Assembly: GCA_020629175.1 (NCBI GenBank)
Contig: JAHDDU010000001.1
Span: 1-64,000, forward strand
Source of the DNA: Flavimaricola sp.
GTDB lineage: Bacteria; Pseudomonadota; Alphaproteobacteria; Rhodobacterales; Rhodobacteraceae
Direction of reading: 5' to 3'
DNA length: 64,000 nt
Every line of letters starts with the position of its first letter. The first letter of the stretch is position 1. The translations under genes and the position numbers were made by a program. Below the pieces are notes generated by a model that was given only the letters and a program-made list of their open reading frames with translations, was not told the DNA's origin and ran no database searches. Positions 37,589 through 47,010 of this stretch are shown one piece after another.

Positions 37589-38520
37589 GACCGCTCCTCG
37601 CTGTGTGCCGCGGCGATGTTGTCCAAAACGGTGCCGTGCGGGGTGACGCGGAGGCGCTCTTTCATACGGTCGTTGCTGTACTGCAACGGCATCATCCGCG
37701 CCCGCAGAACCGGGCCACGCAAAAGCCCGGGAAGTCCCGGAAGCCAACCAAAGGCTTGGCCGATGCGCGCGAACAGGGTCCATGGTGCCGGAATAACGAT
37801 CTTGGACCAGCCACCGGCCTTGAGCGCCGCAAGGTATTCAACACGGTTGGGCAGGTCGTCATCCAAAACGTTGATGATTTCAATGCCTTGGGCAGGTATA
37901 GTTGCCGCCTGCACCAATGCCCTAGCTGTATTGCCGACATGGCTGAGCGGAATGTCCCCGGTCTTGCCAAGTCGCACCAAAATAGGCCCCTTTACCACGC
38001 CGATATGTCCATTCCACAATCGGTTCGGACCAAAAACCGCGCCAATCCGAAGCATCCAAACCTCAACCCCATCGCGCATCTGATCCACAATATCCTCTTG
38101 AGCCATCTTTGCGCGGGTGTAGGCATCGCGCAGTTGGGGCTGCATTTCACGGGGAGAATCCTCGGAGATGACGCTGTTGGCAGGACAATCCGCGCCGTAA
38201 ACGGACATAGAGCTTGTGATCACAACACGTGGCTTGCGGGCTTGTGCATGAACAGCGGTCATCAGGGCGCGCGTGCCGTCAACCGTATCACGCATCATCT
38301 GTTCTTCATCTCCAGCGAGGGAAGCAGCCGTGTGGATTACGGCGTCAACGCCCTCCATCGCGGCAGCCAGAGCAGGGCTGGACAGGTCGCCGCGAAAGGC
38401 CAACGCGCCGTCGACATCTCCGCGCCGCACAAGGGCATGCACTGCGTGACCCTGCCTCAGCGCTTCTGCGACACAGGCACGGCCGACGTATCCGTTCGCC
38501 CCGGTGATCAAGACGCGCAT
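37585..38520 (-). CDS. NAD-dependent epimerase/dehydratase (extended SDR)
   Basis: A 311-residue SDR with MRVLITGANGYVGRACV (GxxGxxG), ITSSMSVYG (catalytic Ser region) and AYTRAKMAQE (Tyr-x-x-x-Lys). It resembles nucleotide-sugar epimerases and dehydratases. ATG 38520 shares a base with the stop of the upstream Gfo/Idh gene. The pair lies in the operon 39641-33287 (minus strand) with two glycosyltransferases and the fused enzyme, which suggests synthesis of an unusual sugar donor. The substrate cannot be told. Confidence 0.82.
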   Translation of the reverse strand: MRVLITGANGYVGRACVAEALRQGHAVHALVRRGDVDGALAFRGDLSSPALAAAMEGVDAVIHTAASLAGDEEQMMRDTVDGTRALMTAVHAQARKPRVVITSSMSVYGADCPANSVISEDSPREMQPQLRDAYTRAKMAQEDIVDQMRDGVEVWMLRIGAVFGPNRLWNGHIGVVKGPILVRLGKTGDIPLSHVGNTARALVQAATIPAQGIEIINVLDDDLPNRVEYLAALKAGGWSKIVIPAPWTLFARIGQAFGWLPGLPGLLRGPVLRARMMPLQYSNDRMKERLRVTPHGTVLDNIAAAHSEERS

Positions 38521-39641
38521 CAGCCCCACTCCATTGGGCGCATTGGTTCGCATCCTGTCGTCATCTGCTGCGCTCCGGTGTCATCGCCCGCATTTTGAAT
38601 GGCCAGTGTCACTTCGTTGAGGTGAAGAGCATAGTCGCCGGCCAAACGGCTGTCTTCGCCACGTGCTATGGCCCGCAGCATTTCGACCGGTCCAAGCGCA
38701 AAGTTCATCGACGCCGCCCCCCAGCGTCCAACCTTTGGATGCGCCGCCCCTGCCGCCGGAATTTTGCGGCCAATTGGGCTCTCCAATAGACGCCGCCGAA
38801 TGCGCATCCGTTTGTGAAACTTTACCGCCGCCCCATTGTCCCAGGCTTTGTCGAGCTTGAGCACGCCTTTGTCGCCGATCACCCGGATTTGGTGATCATG
38901 CGGGGCCGCGATTGAGCAGGTGAGCCGGGCCACTGGGCCGTTGTCAAAGAACAAGGTGGCGGTTGAGAAATCTGGAGCTGCGTCCGTCACGCCAAGCTTG
39001 TCCGGGATCACAGTGGCCGAGGCTGCTGTCACACTCCGCACGGACCCGAACATGCCGATCAGCCAGCTGAGGTAGTAGCCCGCATGTTCCAATGTGCAGC
39101 CCACCCGAAACTCATCGACATAAGGCCAAGGCGCTCCGCTCTCGCTGCGCCAGGCCTCAAGCGGTGCTTGCGGGATGTATCCGTCGTCCAACTCGGCATA
39201 GATCAGCTGGGCCTCGCCTGGCACCTTGTCCTTGACCGCACGGGCCAGTGTTTGTGCCGCCTGCCCAAGGACCGAGCATGGGGCCGAAGCCATCATCAGC
39301 CCCTTGGACGAGGCCAGAGCGCAAACCGCGCGTGCGTCCTCCATGGTCATCGCGAGCGGCTTTTCTGACCAGACGTGATGCCCGGCGTTCAGGCAGGCCA
39401 TGTTGATCTCATAGTGAGAGGTGGGATTCGTCAGGTTGAGGATCACGCCGTCTTTCGGTTGCGCATCAAAAACACCGTCGAGACTCGCAATTTGTGGGAT
39501 GTCCCAATGCGCGCAGAAGGTCGCCATCCTTTCGGAATCGTGGTCATAGGCCCCAAGGACTTTGACATCCGGAAAGGTGGTTAGCGACCGCATGTAGAGG
39601 TCAGCCACAAAGCCACAGCCAATTAACGTGATTCCCGACAT
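38520..39641 (-). CDS. Gfo/Idh/MocA family oxidoreductase
   Basis: A 373-residue NAD(P)-dependent oxidoreductase. MSGITLIGCGFVADLYMRSL is the Rossmann opening and WSEKPLAM is the EKP catalytic motif. The C-terminal domain has HAGYYLSWLIG, with a His at the usual active-site position. ATG 39641, preceded by AAAGGT, is chosen over a longer frame. It is the first gene of a five-gene, overlapping minus-strand operon and is divergent from the WecG-like gene. It probably oxidises or reduces a nucleotide sugar; the substrate is unknown. Confidence 0.84.
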   Translation of the reverse strand: MSGITLIGCGFVADLYMRSLTTFPDVKVLGAYDHDSERMATFCAHWDIPQIASLDGVFDAQPKDGVILNLTNPTSHYEINMACLNAGHHVWSEKPLAMTMEDARAVCALASSKGLMMASAPCSVLGQAAQTLARAVKDKVPGEAQLIYAELDDGYIPQAPLEAWRSESGAPWPYVDEFRVGCTLEHAGYYLSWLIGMFGSVRSVTAASATVIPDKLGVTDAAPDFSTATLFFDNGPVARLTCSIAAPHDHQIRVIGDKGVLKLDKAWDNGAAVKFHKRMRIRRRLLESPIGRKIPAAGAAHPKVGRWGAASMNFALGPVEMLRAIARGEDSRLAGDYALHLNEVTLAIQNAGDDTGAQQMTTGCEPMRPMEWG

Positions 39642-39836
39642 CTGATACCTTTCACAACTCGCGCGCGTTATGGGCCGCAATTTGCGCCGAAAGCTAGCCA
39701 ATTCCCCTGAAATTTGATGATTGATCATGTAAAATTGGCAACAGTTTGTCCGCAATCACATTGTTTTACGAACGTTTATTTTGCTGCTACGACCCACCCA
39801 GCGTGGCGAGTGCATGTTGAAGAGGTAACAAAGCCG
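39642..39836. promoter_or_regulatory. Divergent intergenic region between the sugar-oxidoreductase operon and the WecG-like gene
   Basis: This 195-bp AT-enriched gap separates two divergent transcription units and should hold promoters for both. No individual -35/-10 pair stands out. It may partly code if the WecG-like gene starts at the in-frame ATG 39717. Confidence 0.4.
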
Positions 39837-40598
39837 GTGGAGTTTCAGACGCAGGGGACGTCTGTCACAGTGAATGTGGCTGATCAGCCCGCCCTTGTGG
39901 CGGCGCTGAAAGAGCGTTTGGCTGCGCACCGTGGGTTTGCAATGGCGACTCTCAACCTCGATCACCTTGTAAAGCTCAAAGCCTCAGACAAATTTCGCGC
40001 AGCATATGCGGCGCAAGACCTTATCACGGCGGATGGCAATCCTATCGTGTGGTTGTCAAACTTGGCACGGCAACCGGTTGATCTGTTGCCCGGCGCTGAC
40101 CTCGTGGTGCCTCTGGCCTGCATAGCTGCGGACCTTGGTCGTTCGGTTGCCCTCGTGGGCAGCACGGACGCCAGTTTGCGGAAAGCGGCAGACGCGCTCA
40201 AGTCGATGGTCCCAAATCTGGATGTGGCGGTCATGGTGGCACCACCCATGGGGTTCGATCCCGAGGGCGAGGCCGCCGATGCGATCCTTGATCAATTGGC
40301 CGCGCACGATGTCGGGATCACTTTTATCGCCCTCGGTGCGCCAAAACAGGAGCTGTTTGCGGCGCATGGCCGCAAGCGTACACCGAATGTTGGTTTTGCC
40401 TCCATCGGAGCAGGGCTGGATTTCCTCTCGGGCCAGCAAGTTCGAGCGCCAATTTGGGTGCGGCGTATGGCGTTGGAATGGCTCTGGCGAATCCTGAACG
40501 ATCCAATGAGATTGGGAAAACGCTATTTGCTATGTATTCAGATATTGCCGACCTATATCCGGCAATCGCTTAAGAAGCGTCGGGGCTCAGCCGCCTGA
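39837..40598 (+). CDS. WecG/TagA/CpsF family glycosyltransferase
   Basis: A GT26 enzyme of about 254 residues, of the type that adds the second sugar to undecaprenyl-linked intermediates. ATLNLDHLV, LITADGNPIVWLSN (the TxxDG region), IALGAPKQE and IGAGLDFLSGQ with RAPIWVRRMALEWLWRI are family motifs. The GTG at 39837 with GAAGAGG upstream gives the usual length. An in-frame ATG at 39717 (or TTG 39714) would add 40 residues of poor coding character. The last 29 bases overlap the convergent SDR gene. Confidence 0.83.
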   Translation: MEFQTQGTSVTVNVADQPALVAALKERLAAHRGFAMATLNLDHLVKLKASDKFRAAYAAQDLITADGNPIVWLSNLARQPVDLLPGADLVVPLACIAADLGRSVALVGSTDASLRKAADALKSMVPNLDVAVMVAPPMGFDPEGEAADAILDQLAAHDVGITFIALGAPKQELFAAHGRKRTPNVGFASIGAGLDFLSGQQVRAPIWVRRMALEWLWRILNDPMRLGKRYLLCIQILPTYIRQSLKKRRGSAA

Positions 40599-41328
40599 TC
40601 ACAGGTTTGCGCAATAGCAGCTTGTCCTTAATCCGCGTCTTTAGACCGCGTTGTGGGGGGATTTCACGATCTTCTTCCCAAACAGTTCCAGTCAGGGTCC
40701 GGTCATGCCAGAGAGCGAGCGTGGCGCCCCACTTAGCGGCGGTCTCAGGCGGCAATCCGTCCTCGATACCCATGCCCGTAGCCAACATTCCTGGCATCCA
40801 GTCATTAATGACGATGCCTGGAAACCTGTCGTGTAGATCGGCGACAATGGCGCGAGTGTAAATGCGGGCCGCCCCTTTCGACACTGCATAAGCGCTGCTC
40901 GCAGGCAGAGGGGCGATGTCGGCAAAGGTAGAAACATTGAGAATGCGCCCGTGTCCCGTTTGAACCATGCGGGTCAACGCCTCATGCGTTGCGGCGACGG
41001 CACCTCCAAGGTTGATGCCAACCGTCGCGGCAAAGCTATTGGGCGTCTCGTCAAGGATATCCCGTCTGGGATAGACGGCCGCATTGTTGATCAGGATCGT
41101 GGGGCTGCCCAGCGTATCAATCTGGGAAAAGGCCGCGGCAACGGCCGCAGCATCCGCAACATCAACAGTAATGGGCGTGAACAGGCCTCTCGCGTCTCGG
41201 GCGATCATCTCTAGAGCGTCCGCACGGCGGCCGAGCCCAGCAACGGCTACGCCGCGAGAGACCAGCTCCAGCGCCAAGGCACGGCCAAGGCCGCCGCTTG
41301 CGCCGGTGATAACAGCGAGTTCAGTCAT
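40570..41328 (-). CDS. Short-chain dehydrogenase/reductase
   Basis: A 252-residue classical SDR: AVITGASGGLGRALALEL (TGxxxGxG), ILINNAAVYPRR (NNAG-like), ILNVSTFAD (Ser) and SSAYAVSKGAARIYTRA (Tyr-x-x-x-Lys). It is the last gene of a minus-strand trio with the GMC oxidoreductase (8-base overlap) and the acyltransferase. The grouping suggests that it and the GMC enzyme act in turn on the same alcohol or carbonyl, perhaps on a sugar. The substrate is unknown. Confidence 0.83.
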   Translation of the reverse strand: MTELAVITGASGGLGRALALELVSRGVAVAGLGRRADALEMIARDARGLFTPITVDVADAAAVAAAFSQIDTLGSPTILINNAAVYPRRDILDETPNSFAATVGINLGGAVAATHEALTRMVQTGHGRILNVSTFADIAPLPASSAYAVSKGAARIYTRAIVADLHDRFPGIVINDWMPGMLATGMGIEDGLPPETAAKWGATLALWHDRTLTGTVWEEDREIPPQRGLKTRIKDKLLLRKPVIRRLSPDAS

Positions 41329-42880
41329 AGGCCCTCAATATCTGGTCTGCGACCCGCAACGCGTTCGATGCGATGGTCAAGCTTGGGTTAACACCCATCG
41401 ATGTCGGCATGAAAGAGGCATCGACACACCACAGGTTGGCCGCGCCATGCACGCGGCAATTGGCGTCCAGCACGCTTGATGCGGGATCATCTCCCATCCG
41501 GAGCGTGCCGCAGGGATGGCCAAGGTTTGGTTCTGGCGTGTGGGTCAGGAACATTGTCCTTTGCCCCTTGAAAGCGGACTTGATCCCACGCCGAAACGCC
41601 TTGCGGCGGGCCAAAAGATCGTCGTTCACCCGGTAGGTGAAGGCGATCTTATCCCCTCGTGTCCGCGTCACGCGGTTTTCTGGGTCGGGAAAGTCCTCAA
41701 GCAAGCCTACGAATATCTTGGCGTTGCCCAGCACTTTGGCCGCAATGGCCGCCGGAATGCGCACCAGATCTTTGGCAAGTGGAAGGTGCCTAAGGACCGA
41801 GCGCTCTACCGCGCCCTTCATGTAATACGCGATCTCGCCATAGCGCGCATCAATGCCCATGGCCTGCACCATCCCCATACGTTGTCCGTCAAGGTGGTAG
41901 AGGTCGCGAAAGCCGACTGCCTTCGACGGTCCATCAAAGCGCGCATCTCGCCCCGGCCACAAGGCGAACATCTCGTTAAGGTGAAACATCAAATGCCGCC
42001 CCACAAGATCGTGCTGATTGCCGATGCCGTCTGGCCAATGCTCACTCGTGGAATTGAGCAAGACGCGCGGTGACGACAGCGCCCCGGCGGATAGGATGAT
42101 CCGATCCGCAGTGAGGGTCCTCTCGGACCCATTGTGCTGCACGCGAACCCCTGTCGCCTGCGCGCCATCCATGAGGATCTGCGTGACATCGCATTGATCC
42201 ATCAACATGGCACGCCCGGTGGCAAGCGCTGGTTCGACACCAGCCGAACGTCCGTCCATTTTACAGGGGCGCGGGCATTTGCGGCCAAAGCATTCGGCGC
42301 ATCTTTCAAGGTACCGCACCGCAGCGTGCAGCCGGTAAGGGTGCAACCCCTTTTCGCGGAGCCGCTCCATTATCGCCGCGTCTCCCGTGCTCGGCGCTGG
42401 GGCGTCTCGCAGTTTTGGGCAGGGGATATCAGATAATGGATCACGCTCGCCGGCGATGGCATAGAGATCTTCGGCAGCATCGAAATAGGGCTGCATCTGC
42501 GTGTACCCAATGGGCCAGCCGCCGGTTGGGTGTGGCTTCTCGTTTGTCTGGTCCAGATCATGCGGTTCGGGGCGTTCAAGTGTCGCTGCATAGAAGACAG
42601 AGCTGCCGCCGACACCGCTCCCAAGCGGGGCAAAGACTTTGCGAGTTGTGCCATCCAACGTCGCCTCGACGGGGTCCGGCCACATGCCGCGCACGGCGCG
42701 GGCAGTGGGATCCCAAACATCGACATCGACGCCGGACTCTTCCGTTCGGTAGCCTGCGCGACCCTTCTCCACGAATAAAACGCGCATTCCGGCCTCGGCC
42801 AGTTTTCGTCCGACCGTGCCGCCACCCATACCGGTGCCGATGACGATTGCGTCCCAATGCTGTGCGGCGGGATCAGCCAT
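41321..42880 (-). CDS. GMC family FAD-dependent oxidoreductase with a cysteine cluster
   Basis: A 519-residue FAD enzyme of the glucose-methanol-choline family. It has the dinucleotide-binding DAIVIGTGMGGGTVG at the N-terminus, RIILSAGALSSPRVLLNS in the GMC signature 2 position, and a C-terminal HPCGTLRMGDDP with a catalytic His. Around residues 200-215 it has ERCAECFGRKCPRPC, four cysteines in a CxxCxxxxCxxxC pattern not usual for choline-dehydrogenase members. ATG 42880 is preferred to longer frames. The start overlaps the acyltransferase stop by 8 bases. The substrate is unknown; a role in tailoring a sugar or acyl group is inferred from context. Confidence 0.82.
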   Translation of the reverse strand: MADPAAQHWDAIVIGTGMGGGTVGRKLAEAGMRVLFVEKGRAGYRTEESGVDVDVWDPTARAVRGMWPDPVEATLDGTTRKVFAPLGSGVGGSSVFYAATLERPEPHDLDQTNEKPHPTGGWPIGYTQMQPYFDAAEDLYAIAGERDPLSDIPCPKLRDAPAPSTGDAAIMERLREKGLHPYRLHAAVRYLERCAECFGRKCPRPCKMDGRSAGVEPALATGRAMLMDQCDVTQILMDGAQATGVRVQHNGSERTLTADRIILSAGALSSPRVLLNSTSEHWPDGIGNQHDLVGRHLMFHLNEMFALWPGRDARFDGPSKAVGFRDLYHLDGQRMGMVQAMGIDARYGEIAYYMKGAVERSVLRHLPLAKDLVRIPAAIAAKVLGNAKIFVGLLEDFPDPENRVTRTRGDKIAFTYRVNDDLLARRKAFRRGIKSAFKGQRTMFLTHTPEPNLGHPCGTLRMGDDPASSVLDANCRVHGAANLWCVDASFMPTSMGVNPSLTIASNALRVADQILRAYD

Positions 42881-44912
42881 CTGACTGACCGGTGAGAAAC
42901 GGTCCGAACAGCGGTCGCAACAGCATCGCACCTGCGTTTGTGAGGTGGTTGTTGTCAAAGTAGACCGGCTGGCCATCTTGCATCACAGAGCACCGCTCGG
43001 GGCAGAGCAGCGGCCATGGGTCGATCAGCGTCACCGCCCCAGCATCGACAAGCGGATAAATCGCGCGCTCTGCTGGTGTGACACGGGCGGCAAGCTCTTC
43101 CTCGCTGACATGAAAAAGTAATGCGGCGTCTTCCGGCATCAGATGGCCATGGGCCAATCCCCGCGCAACTTCTCGCGAGGAGTAATGGGGGATTTCGGGG
43201 ACCTGCCGGAACAGATGCACGCTGTCGAAGTCACTCGAAAGTTCGGCAACTGTGAACGCGAGAGCGTTGGCAAACACCTCGGCCTGCGTCTCACCGCCCA
43301 AGCTGTTTGTGGCGTCGGGCTCTAAAGTGATCAGATTGTGTGCGTCATCTCCGGTGCCACTGCCATTGGCGTAATAGGCCCACCGCCCGACGAGCAGGAT
43401 GCGCTCTGCGGCTTCCAGTTCTGCAAATCCTGCTCGCAGGGTTTCGTTTGCCGTCATGCAGGCGTTGTCTTGAAGCGGTGTTGCGGCGGTCTCGTCCTTG
43501 GTGATGGCAAAAAGGGGTGGGCAACCGCCTTGCCAAATGATCAGGCCAGGTGTTTCCGCGTCGATCGCGGCGGCGGCAAACCCATTCATCAGGGCGCGCA
43601 AATGACTGTCACCCCAGATGACAACCTCCGCCTCCCCGTCAGGACCAATCGCGCAGAGCTCGACGCCCGCAAAAGGCCCTTCTAGCGGGACGGAACAGCG
43701 GCTCCAGTCCTGCAGGAAATCAGCCGACGCCGCGATGTGGCCGCGAATTTCGGGGGCAAAGCGGTCTTGTACGCCGTTCTTGACGTAGGCATATCCACCG
43801 ATCGCGAGCATGACCACGGCTGAGGCAATCGCCCCAGCCAAGAGTGGGAGAGAACCAAGCCATGTGGCCCGCCGGATGGGGCGTTCGACCAGCGCCCAGC
43901 TGAGGATCGCAAGCACCACGGACACTGCCAGCCACCCGGCCGCGATAAGCCCGTTCTCATATCCGTTCAGCCAGTATTTTGAGAGGACCAGGACCGGCCA
44001 GTGCCAGAGGTACAAAGAATAGGAGATCAACCCGACAAAGACGGGGCCGCGCATGGCCAGAACGCGGGTGACGGGCGTTTGTGCCAATCCACCCGCGAGA
44101 AGCAGCGTCGTGCCCGCAACGGGAACAAGCGCCTGCCAGCCGGGAAAGCCATCGCTGCGGATCAGGAAAATGCTTCCCAGCACCAGCGCGATGCCCACCC
44201 ATGAGAGCCACGCGGCCTGCGGTGCCGGACCGTTGCGCATGTAAATGGCCAAAAGCACGCCGGTCATCATCTCCCACGCGCGGAACGGGAAGAGGAAGAA
44301 TGATGCGATCGGATCGGTGGGTGTCGTGGCGATGCAGGCTGCGAGAGACGCGGCCCAAACAAGGATCAGCGCGCCAACAGCCCCCTTTCGCAGAAACCGA
44401 AGCGCCATAAGGAACAACGGCAAAAAGATGTAGAACTGCTCTTCGACGGACAGGGACCAGGTGTGCAAAAGAACTTTGCTGTCCGCCCCAATGTCGAAAT
44501 ACCCCGCCTCGCGCCAGAACTGGACGTTAGAAAGCCAGATCGTTGCTGCAATCAGCGACTTACCAAACTCCCGGAATTCAAACGGGAGGAGAATGAACCA
44601 TGCGGCAACGGCCGTGGCGGTGGCCATGGCAAAGAAGGCAGGAGCCAACCGCCTGATCCGGCGCATGTAAAATTTGCCCATGGCAATGCGGCCTGTCGCG
44701 ATGAACTCGGACCACAAAATGCCGCCGATCAGGTAGCCGGAGATGACAAAGAAAATGTCGACCCCGACAAATCCTCCGGACAGTCCCGGCATGCCGAAAT
44801 GATATAGAACAACAGCCAAAACAGCGATGGCCCGCAGGCCGTCGATGTCAGCGCGGTATTGCAGGGTTTGTGTGGGCGCAGAGCCCTGTGAGCCAGAAGT
44901 CAAAATCGTCAA
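42873..44912 (-). CDS. Acyltransferase-3 / SGNH O-acyltransferase (OafA/YrhL-like)
   Basis: The 679-residue inner-membrane protein likely O-acetylates the polysaccharide. YRADIDGLRAIAVLAVVLYHFG carries the catalytic His of acyltransferase family 3, followed by GGFVGVDIFFVISGYLI and about ten transmembrane segments to residue ~375. A periplasmic SGNH domain follows, with GDSH (near 430) and DNNH (near 655) as the Ser and Asp-His blocks. The start appears to be TTG at 44912, with GGTAGG just upstream. It is the first gene of the trio with the GMC oxidoreductase and SDR. Confidence 0.87.
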   Translation of the reverse strand: MTILTSGSQGSAPTQTLQYRADIDGLRAIAVLAVVLYHFGMPGLSGGFVGVDIFFVISGYLIGGILWSEFIATGRIAMGKFYMRRIRRLAPAFFAMATATAVAAWFILLPFEFREFGKSLIAATIWLSNVQFWREAGYFDIGADSKVLLHTWSLSVEEQFYIFLPLFLMALRFLRKGAVGALILVWAASLAACIATTPTDPIASFFLFPFRAWEMMTGVLLAIYMRNGPAPQAAWLSWVGIALVLGSIFLIRSDGFPGWQALVPVAGTTLLLAGGLAQTPVTRVLAMRGPVFVGLISYSLYLWHWPVLVLSKYWLNGYENGLIAAGWLAVSVVLAILSWALVERPIRRATWLGSLPLLAGAIASAVVMLAIGGYAYVKNGVQDRFAPEIRGHIAASADFLQDWSRCSVPLEGPFAGVELCAIGPDGEAEVVIWGDSHLRALMNGFAAAAIDAETPGLIIWQGGCPPLFAITKDETAATPLQDNACMTANETLRAGFAELEAAERILLVGRWAYYANGSGTGDDAHNLITLEPDATNSLGGETQAEVFANALAFTVAELSSDFDSVHLFRQVPEIPHYSSREVARGLAHGHLMPEDAALLFHVSEEELAARVTPAERAIYPLVDAGAVTLIDPWPLLCPERCSVMQDGQPVYFDNNHLTNAGAMLLRPLFGPFLTGQSDG

Positions 44913-45006
44913 GCCTACCGTTTACGCGTCCAAAACACATCACATCGCAGAGCGATTACCGCAAGAATCTGACAATATTGCGATGCGTCTATTGGTGGAG
45001 CATGTC

Positions 45007-47007
45007 CTAAGCAGGTTCGGCGCCGGAGGGAAGCCCAACCGCCCACTTGCGCCCATCATAAAACGCGAGCGCCGCCATGCGGGGTGCGGCAAGGTCGCCC
45101 AGCCGTGTGATGCTCAGGCCGTGGCCTTCCAACGCCCGTGGCAGGGTTTCGTCGGCTTGGTTGACGGTCGACATAACCAGATCGTCCGCTCCAATCCGCC
45201 GAATGTCTCCCGTCAGCAGATCTGTCACATCTGCCCCACCACCGTTGCCCAGCCATTCCGCAATCGCGCTTTCAACGACGAAGGTCACGCCTAGCGCGGC
45301 CAGCCGTTTGCGCAGTGGTAAATCTGTGGCAGAGCGCTGAAGTTCTTTGCCGACCAACGGATCGGGCGTGACGATTGTGACGGCATGACCTGCCTCGGCC
45401 AGCGACCAAGCAGTGCCACAGCCGCGCCAGTTGCCCCCCTCATCAAGGACGATCACGTGCTCGCCCAGCCGGGCCTGTTTGGTGAGAACATCTTCCGGTG
45501 ACCAAACCCGCCCGCGGTCCATGCCCGGCAAGCGCGGCAGATGGGTCATAGCGCGTTGAAAGCCTGTGTCGGTAGGTAGCGAACCGGTGCAAAGGGCGAT
45601 GTGATCTGCCGGCATCGCGGCAATGTCTGCGGCATCAAGATAGCTGTTGAGATGTATGTGAACACCCAGCTGGGTCAGTTGCCGTTCATACCATCCAAGC
45701 AAATCGGTGATTTGGCCGCGTCTGGGTTGTAGGCCGGCGAGGCGGAATTGACCGCCGAGCGCCGGGCCTGCCTCATGTAGATCGACGGTAAAGCCGCGTT
45801 CGGCTGCGGCGCGGGCCGCTTCGAGGCCTGCGGGACCACCCCCCACAACCAAAACCGAGCCTTGGCCAGACGCAAACCGATCACCACCCCATTCCCATTC
45901 GCGTCCGGCGCTTGGGTTTACGAGGCAGGAAATCCAATAATCGCGGCTCCGTCGGCCCCAGCACATCTGGTTGCATGAAATGCAGCCGCGCACATCCTCC
46001 GCCCGATCCTCACTTGCTTTGGTGACCAAGTGCGGATCGGCAATCTGGCCCCGCACGATGCTGACCATATCCGCCCGGCCGCTGCGCAGGATATCCTCTG
46101 CATTGTCGGGGGTGCGGATATGCGCCTCGGACGTGACCTTGGCGTGGCCAACCACGGCCTTGAGGTCGGTCGTGAGATCAACCGTCATCTTCTCGGGATA
46201 GAGGAAGGTGGGCATCAATTTGTAGAAATCAAAGTAGCTGCCTGTACCACAAGTGACGTAATCCATCGCTTCTTCGGCGTCGTGGAGCGCGACAATCTCG
46301 CACAGAGCCTCGCGCCCCAGCGCTGCAGGCACGTCAGGTTCATCATTAATCGCGAGGCCGACAATAAACTCATCTCCGCAGGCCTTGCGGATGCGGTGGC
46401 AAATCTCGCGGCTGAACCGGGTACGATTTTCGAGGGAGCCGCCCCATTTGTCGTCGCGTTGGTTGGAAAACGGGGTCCAGAACTGATCAGGCAGTGCGTG
46501 ATAGGCGGCCCAAACTTCGACGCCGTCGAAGCCTGCGTCGTGACAGCGCTGGGCAGCACGGACAAAGCCGTCGATCGTCTCTTCGATCTCGGCTTCGGTC
46601 ATGGCGTGGCTTCCGTCACTATCGTGATAGCTGGGCCCACCCGAGGGGGACCAGCCTGCGTGCCAAGCGTTGTCCTGATCACCGTGTGCGCCAACGTGGT
46701 AAAGCTGCTGCAGGATGACGCTGCCTTCGGCTTTGACCGCCTGTGTCACGGCGCGAAAGGCGGGTATCACCTCGTCCGTCGATGGGCTGAAATTGCCGCG
46801 GGTCAACACGGCGGCGGGGTGCACGGGCATCGGCTCACAGACGACCATTGCTGCACCGCCCAGCGCCCGCTCTCGGTAGTAGGCCACGTGCTGCGCATCC
46901 GGCAGGCCGCCTTTGGCCATGTTTGCGGTATGTGCGCCAAAGACCACCCTGTTGCGCAGTGTTTTGTGCCGCAGCTCAAGCGGTTGAAAGAGGTTGGGAT
47001 AGGCCAT
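45007..47007 (-). CDS. Fe-S flavin oxidoreductase (TMADH / 2,4-dienoyl-CoA reductase family)
   Basis: A 666-residue two-part flavoprotein. The N-terminal old-yellow-enzyme TIM barrel (NLFQPLELRHKTLRNRVVFG) binds FMN. Near residue 345, GCISCNQMCWG with a later SCLVNP gives the CxxCxxxC...C ligands of a [4Fe-4S] cluster. The C-terminal half has VLVVGGGPAGLEAARAAAERG, a second dinucleotide site. Family members oxidise N-methylated amines or enoyl substrates. The gene lies 3 bases after the MttB-family gene in the same minus-strand operon, so N-demethylation of a small quaternary or tertiary amine is the best guess. The substrate is unknown. Confidence 0.85.
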   Translation of the reverse strand: MAYPNLFQPLELRHKTLRNRVVFGAHTANMAKGGLPDAQHVAYYRERALGGAAMVVCEPMPVHPAAVLTRGNFSPSTDEVIPAFRAVTQAVKAEGSVILQQLYHVGAHGDQDNAWHAGWSPSGGPSYHDSDGSHAMTEAEIEETIDGFVRAAQRCHDAGFDGVEVWAAYHALPDQFWTPFSNQRDDKWGGSLENRTRFSREICHRIRKACGDEFIVGLAINDEPDVPAALGREALCEIVALHDAEEAMDYVTCGTGSYFDFYKLMPTFLYPEKMTVDLTTDLKAVVGHAKVTSEAHIRTPDNAEDILRSGRADMVSIVRGQIADPHLVTKASEDRAEDVRGCISCNQMCWGRRSRDYWISCLVNPSAGREWEWGGDRFASGQGSVLVVGGGPAGLEAARAAAERGFTVDLHEAGPALGGQFRLAGLQPRRGQITDLLGWYERQLTQLGVHIHLNSYLDAADIAAMPADHIALCTGSLPTDTGFQRAMTHLPRLPGMDRGRVWSPEDVLTKQARLGEHVIVLDEGGNWRGCGTAWSLAEAGHAVTIVTPDPLVGKELQRSATDLPLRKRLAALGVTFVVESAIAEWLGNGGGADVTDLLTGDIRRIGADDLVMSTVNQADETLPRALEGHGLSITRLGDLAAPRMAALAFYDGRKWAVGLPSGAEPA

Positions 47008-47010
47008 CGA

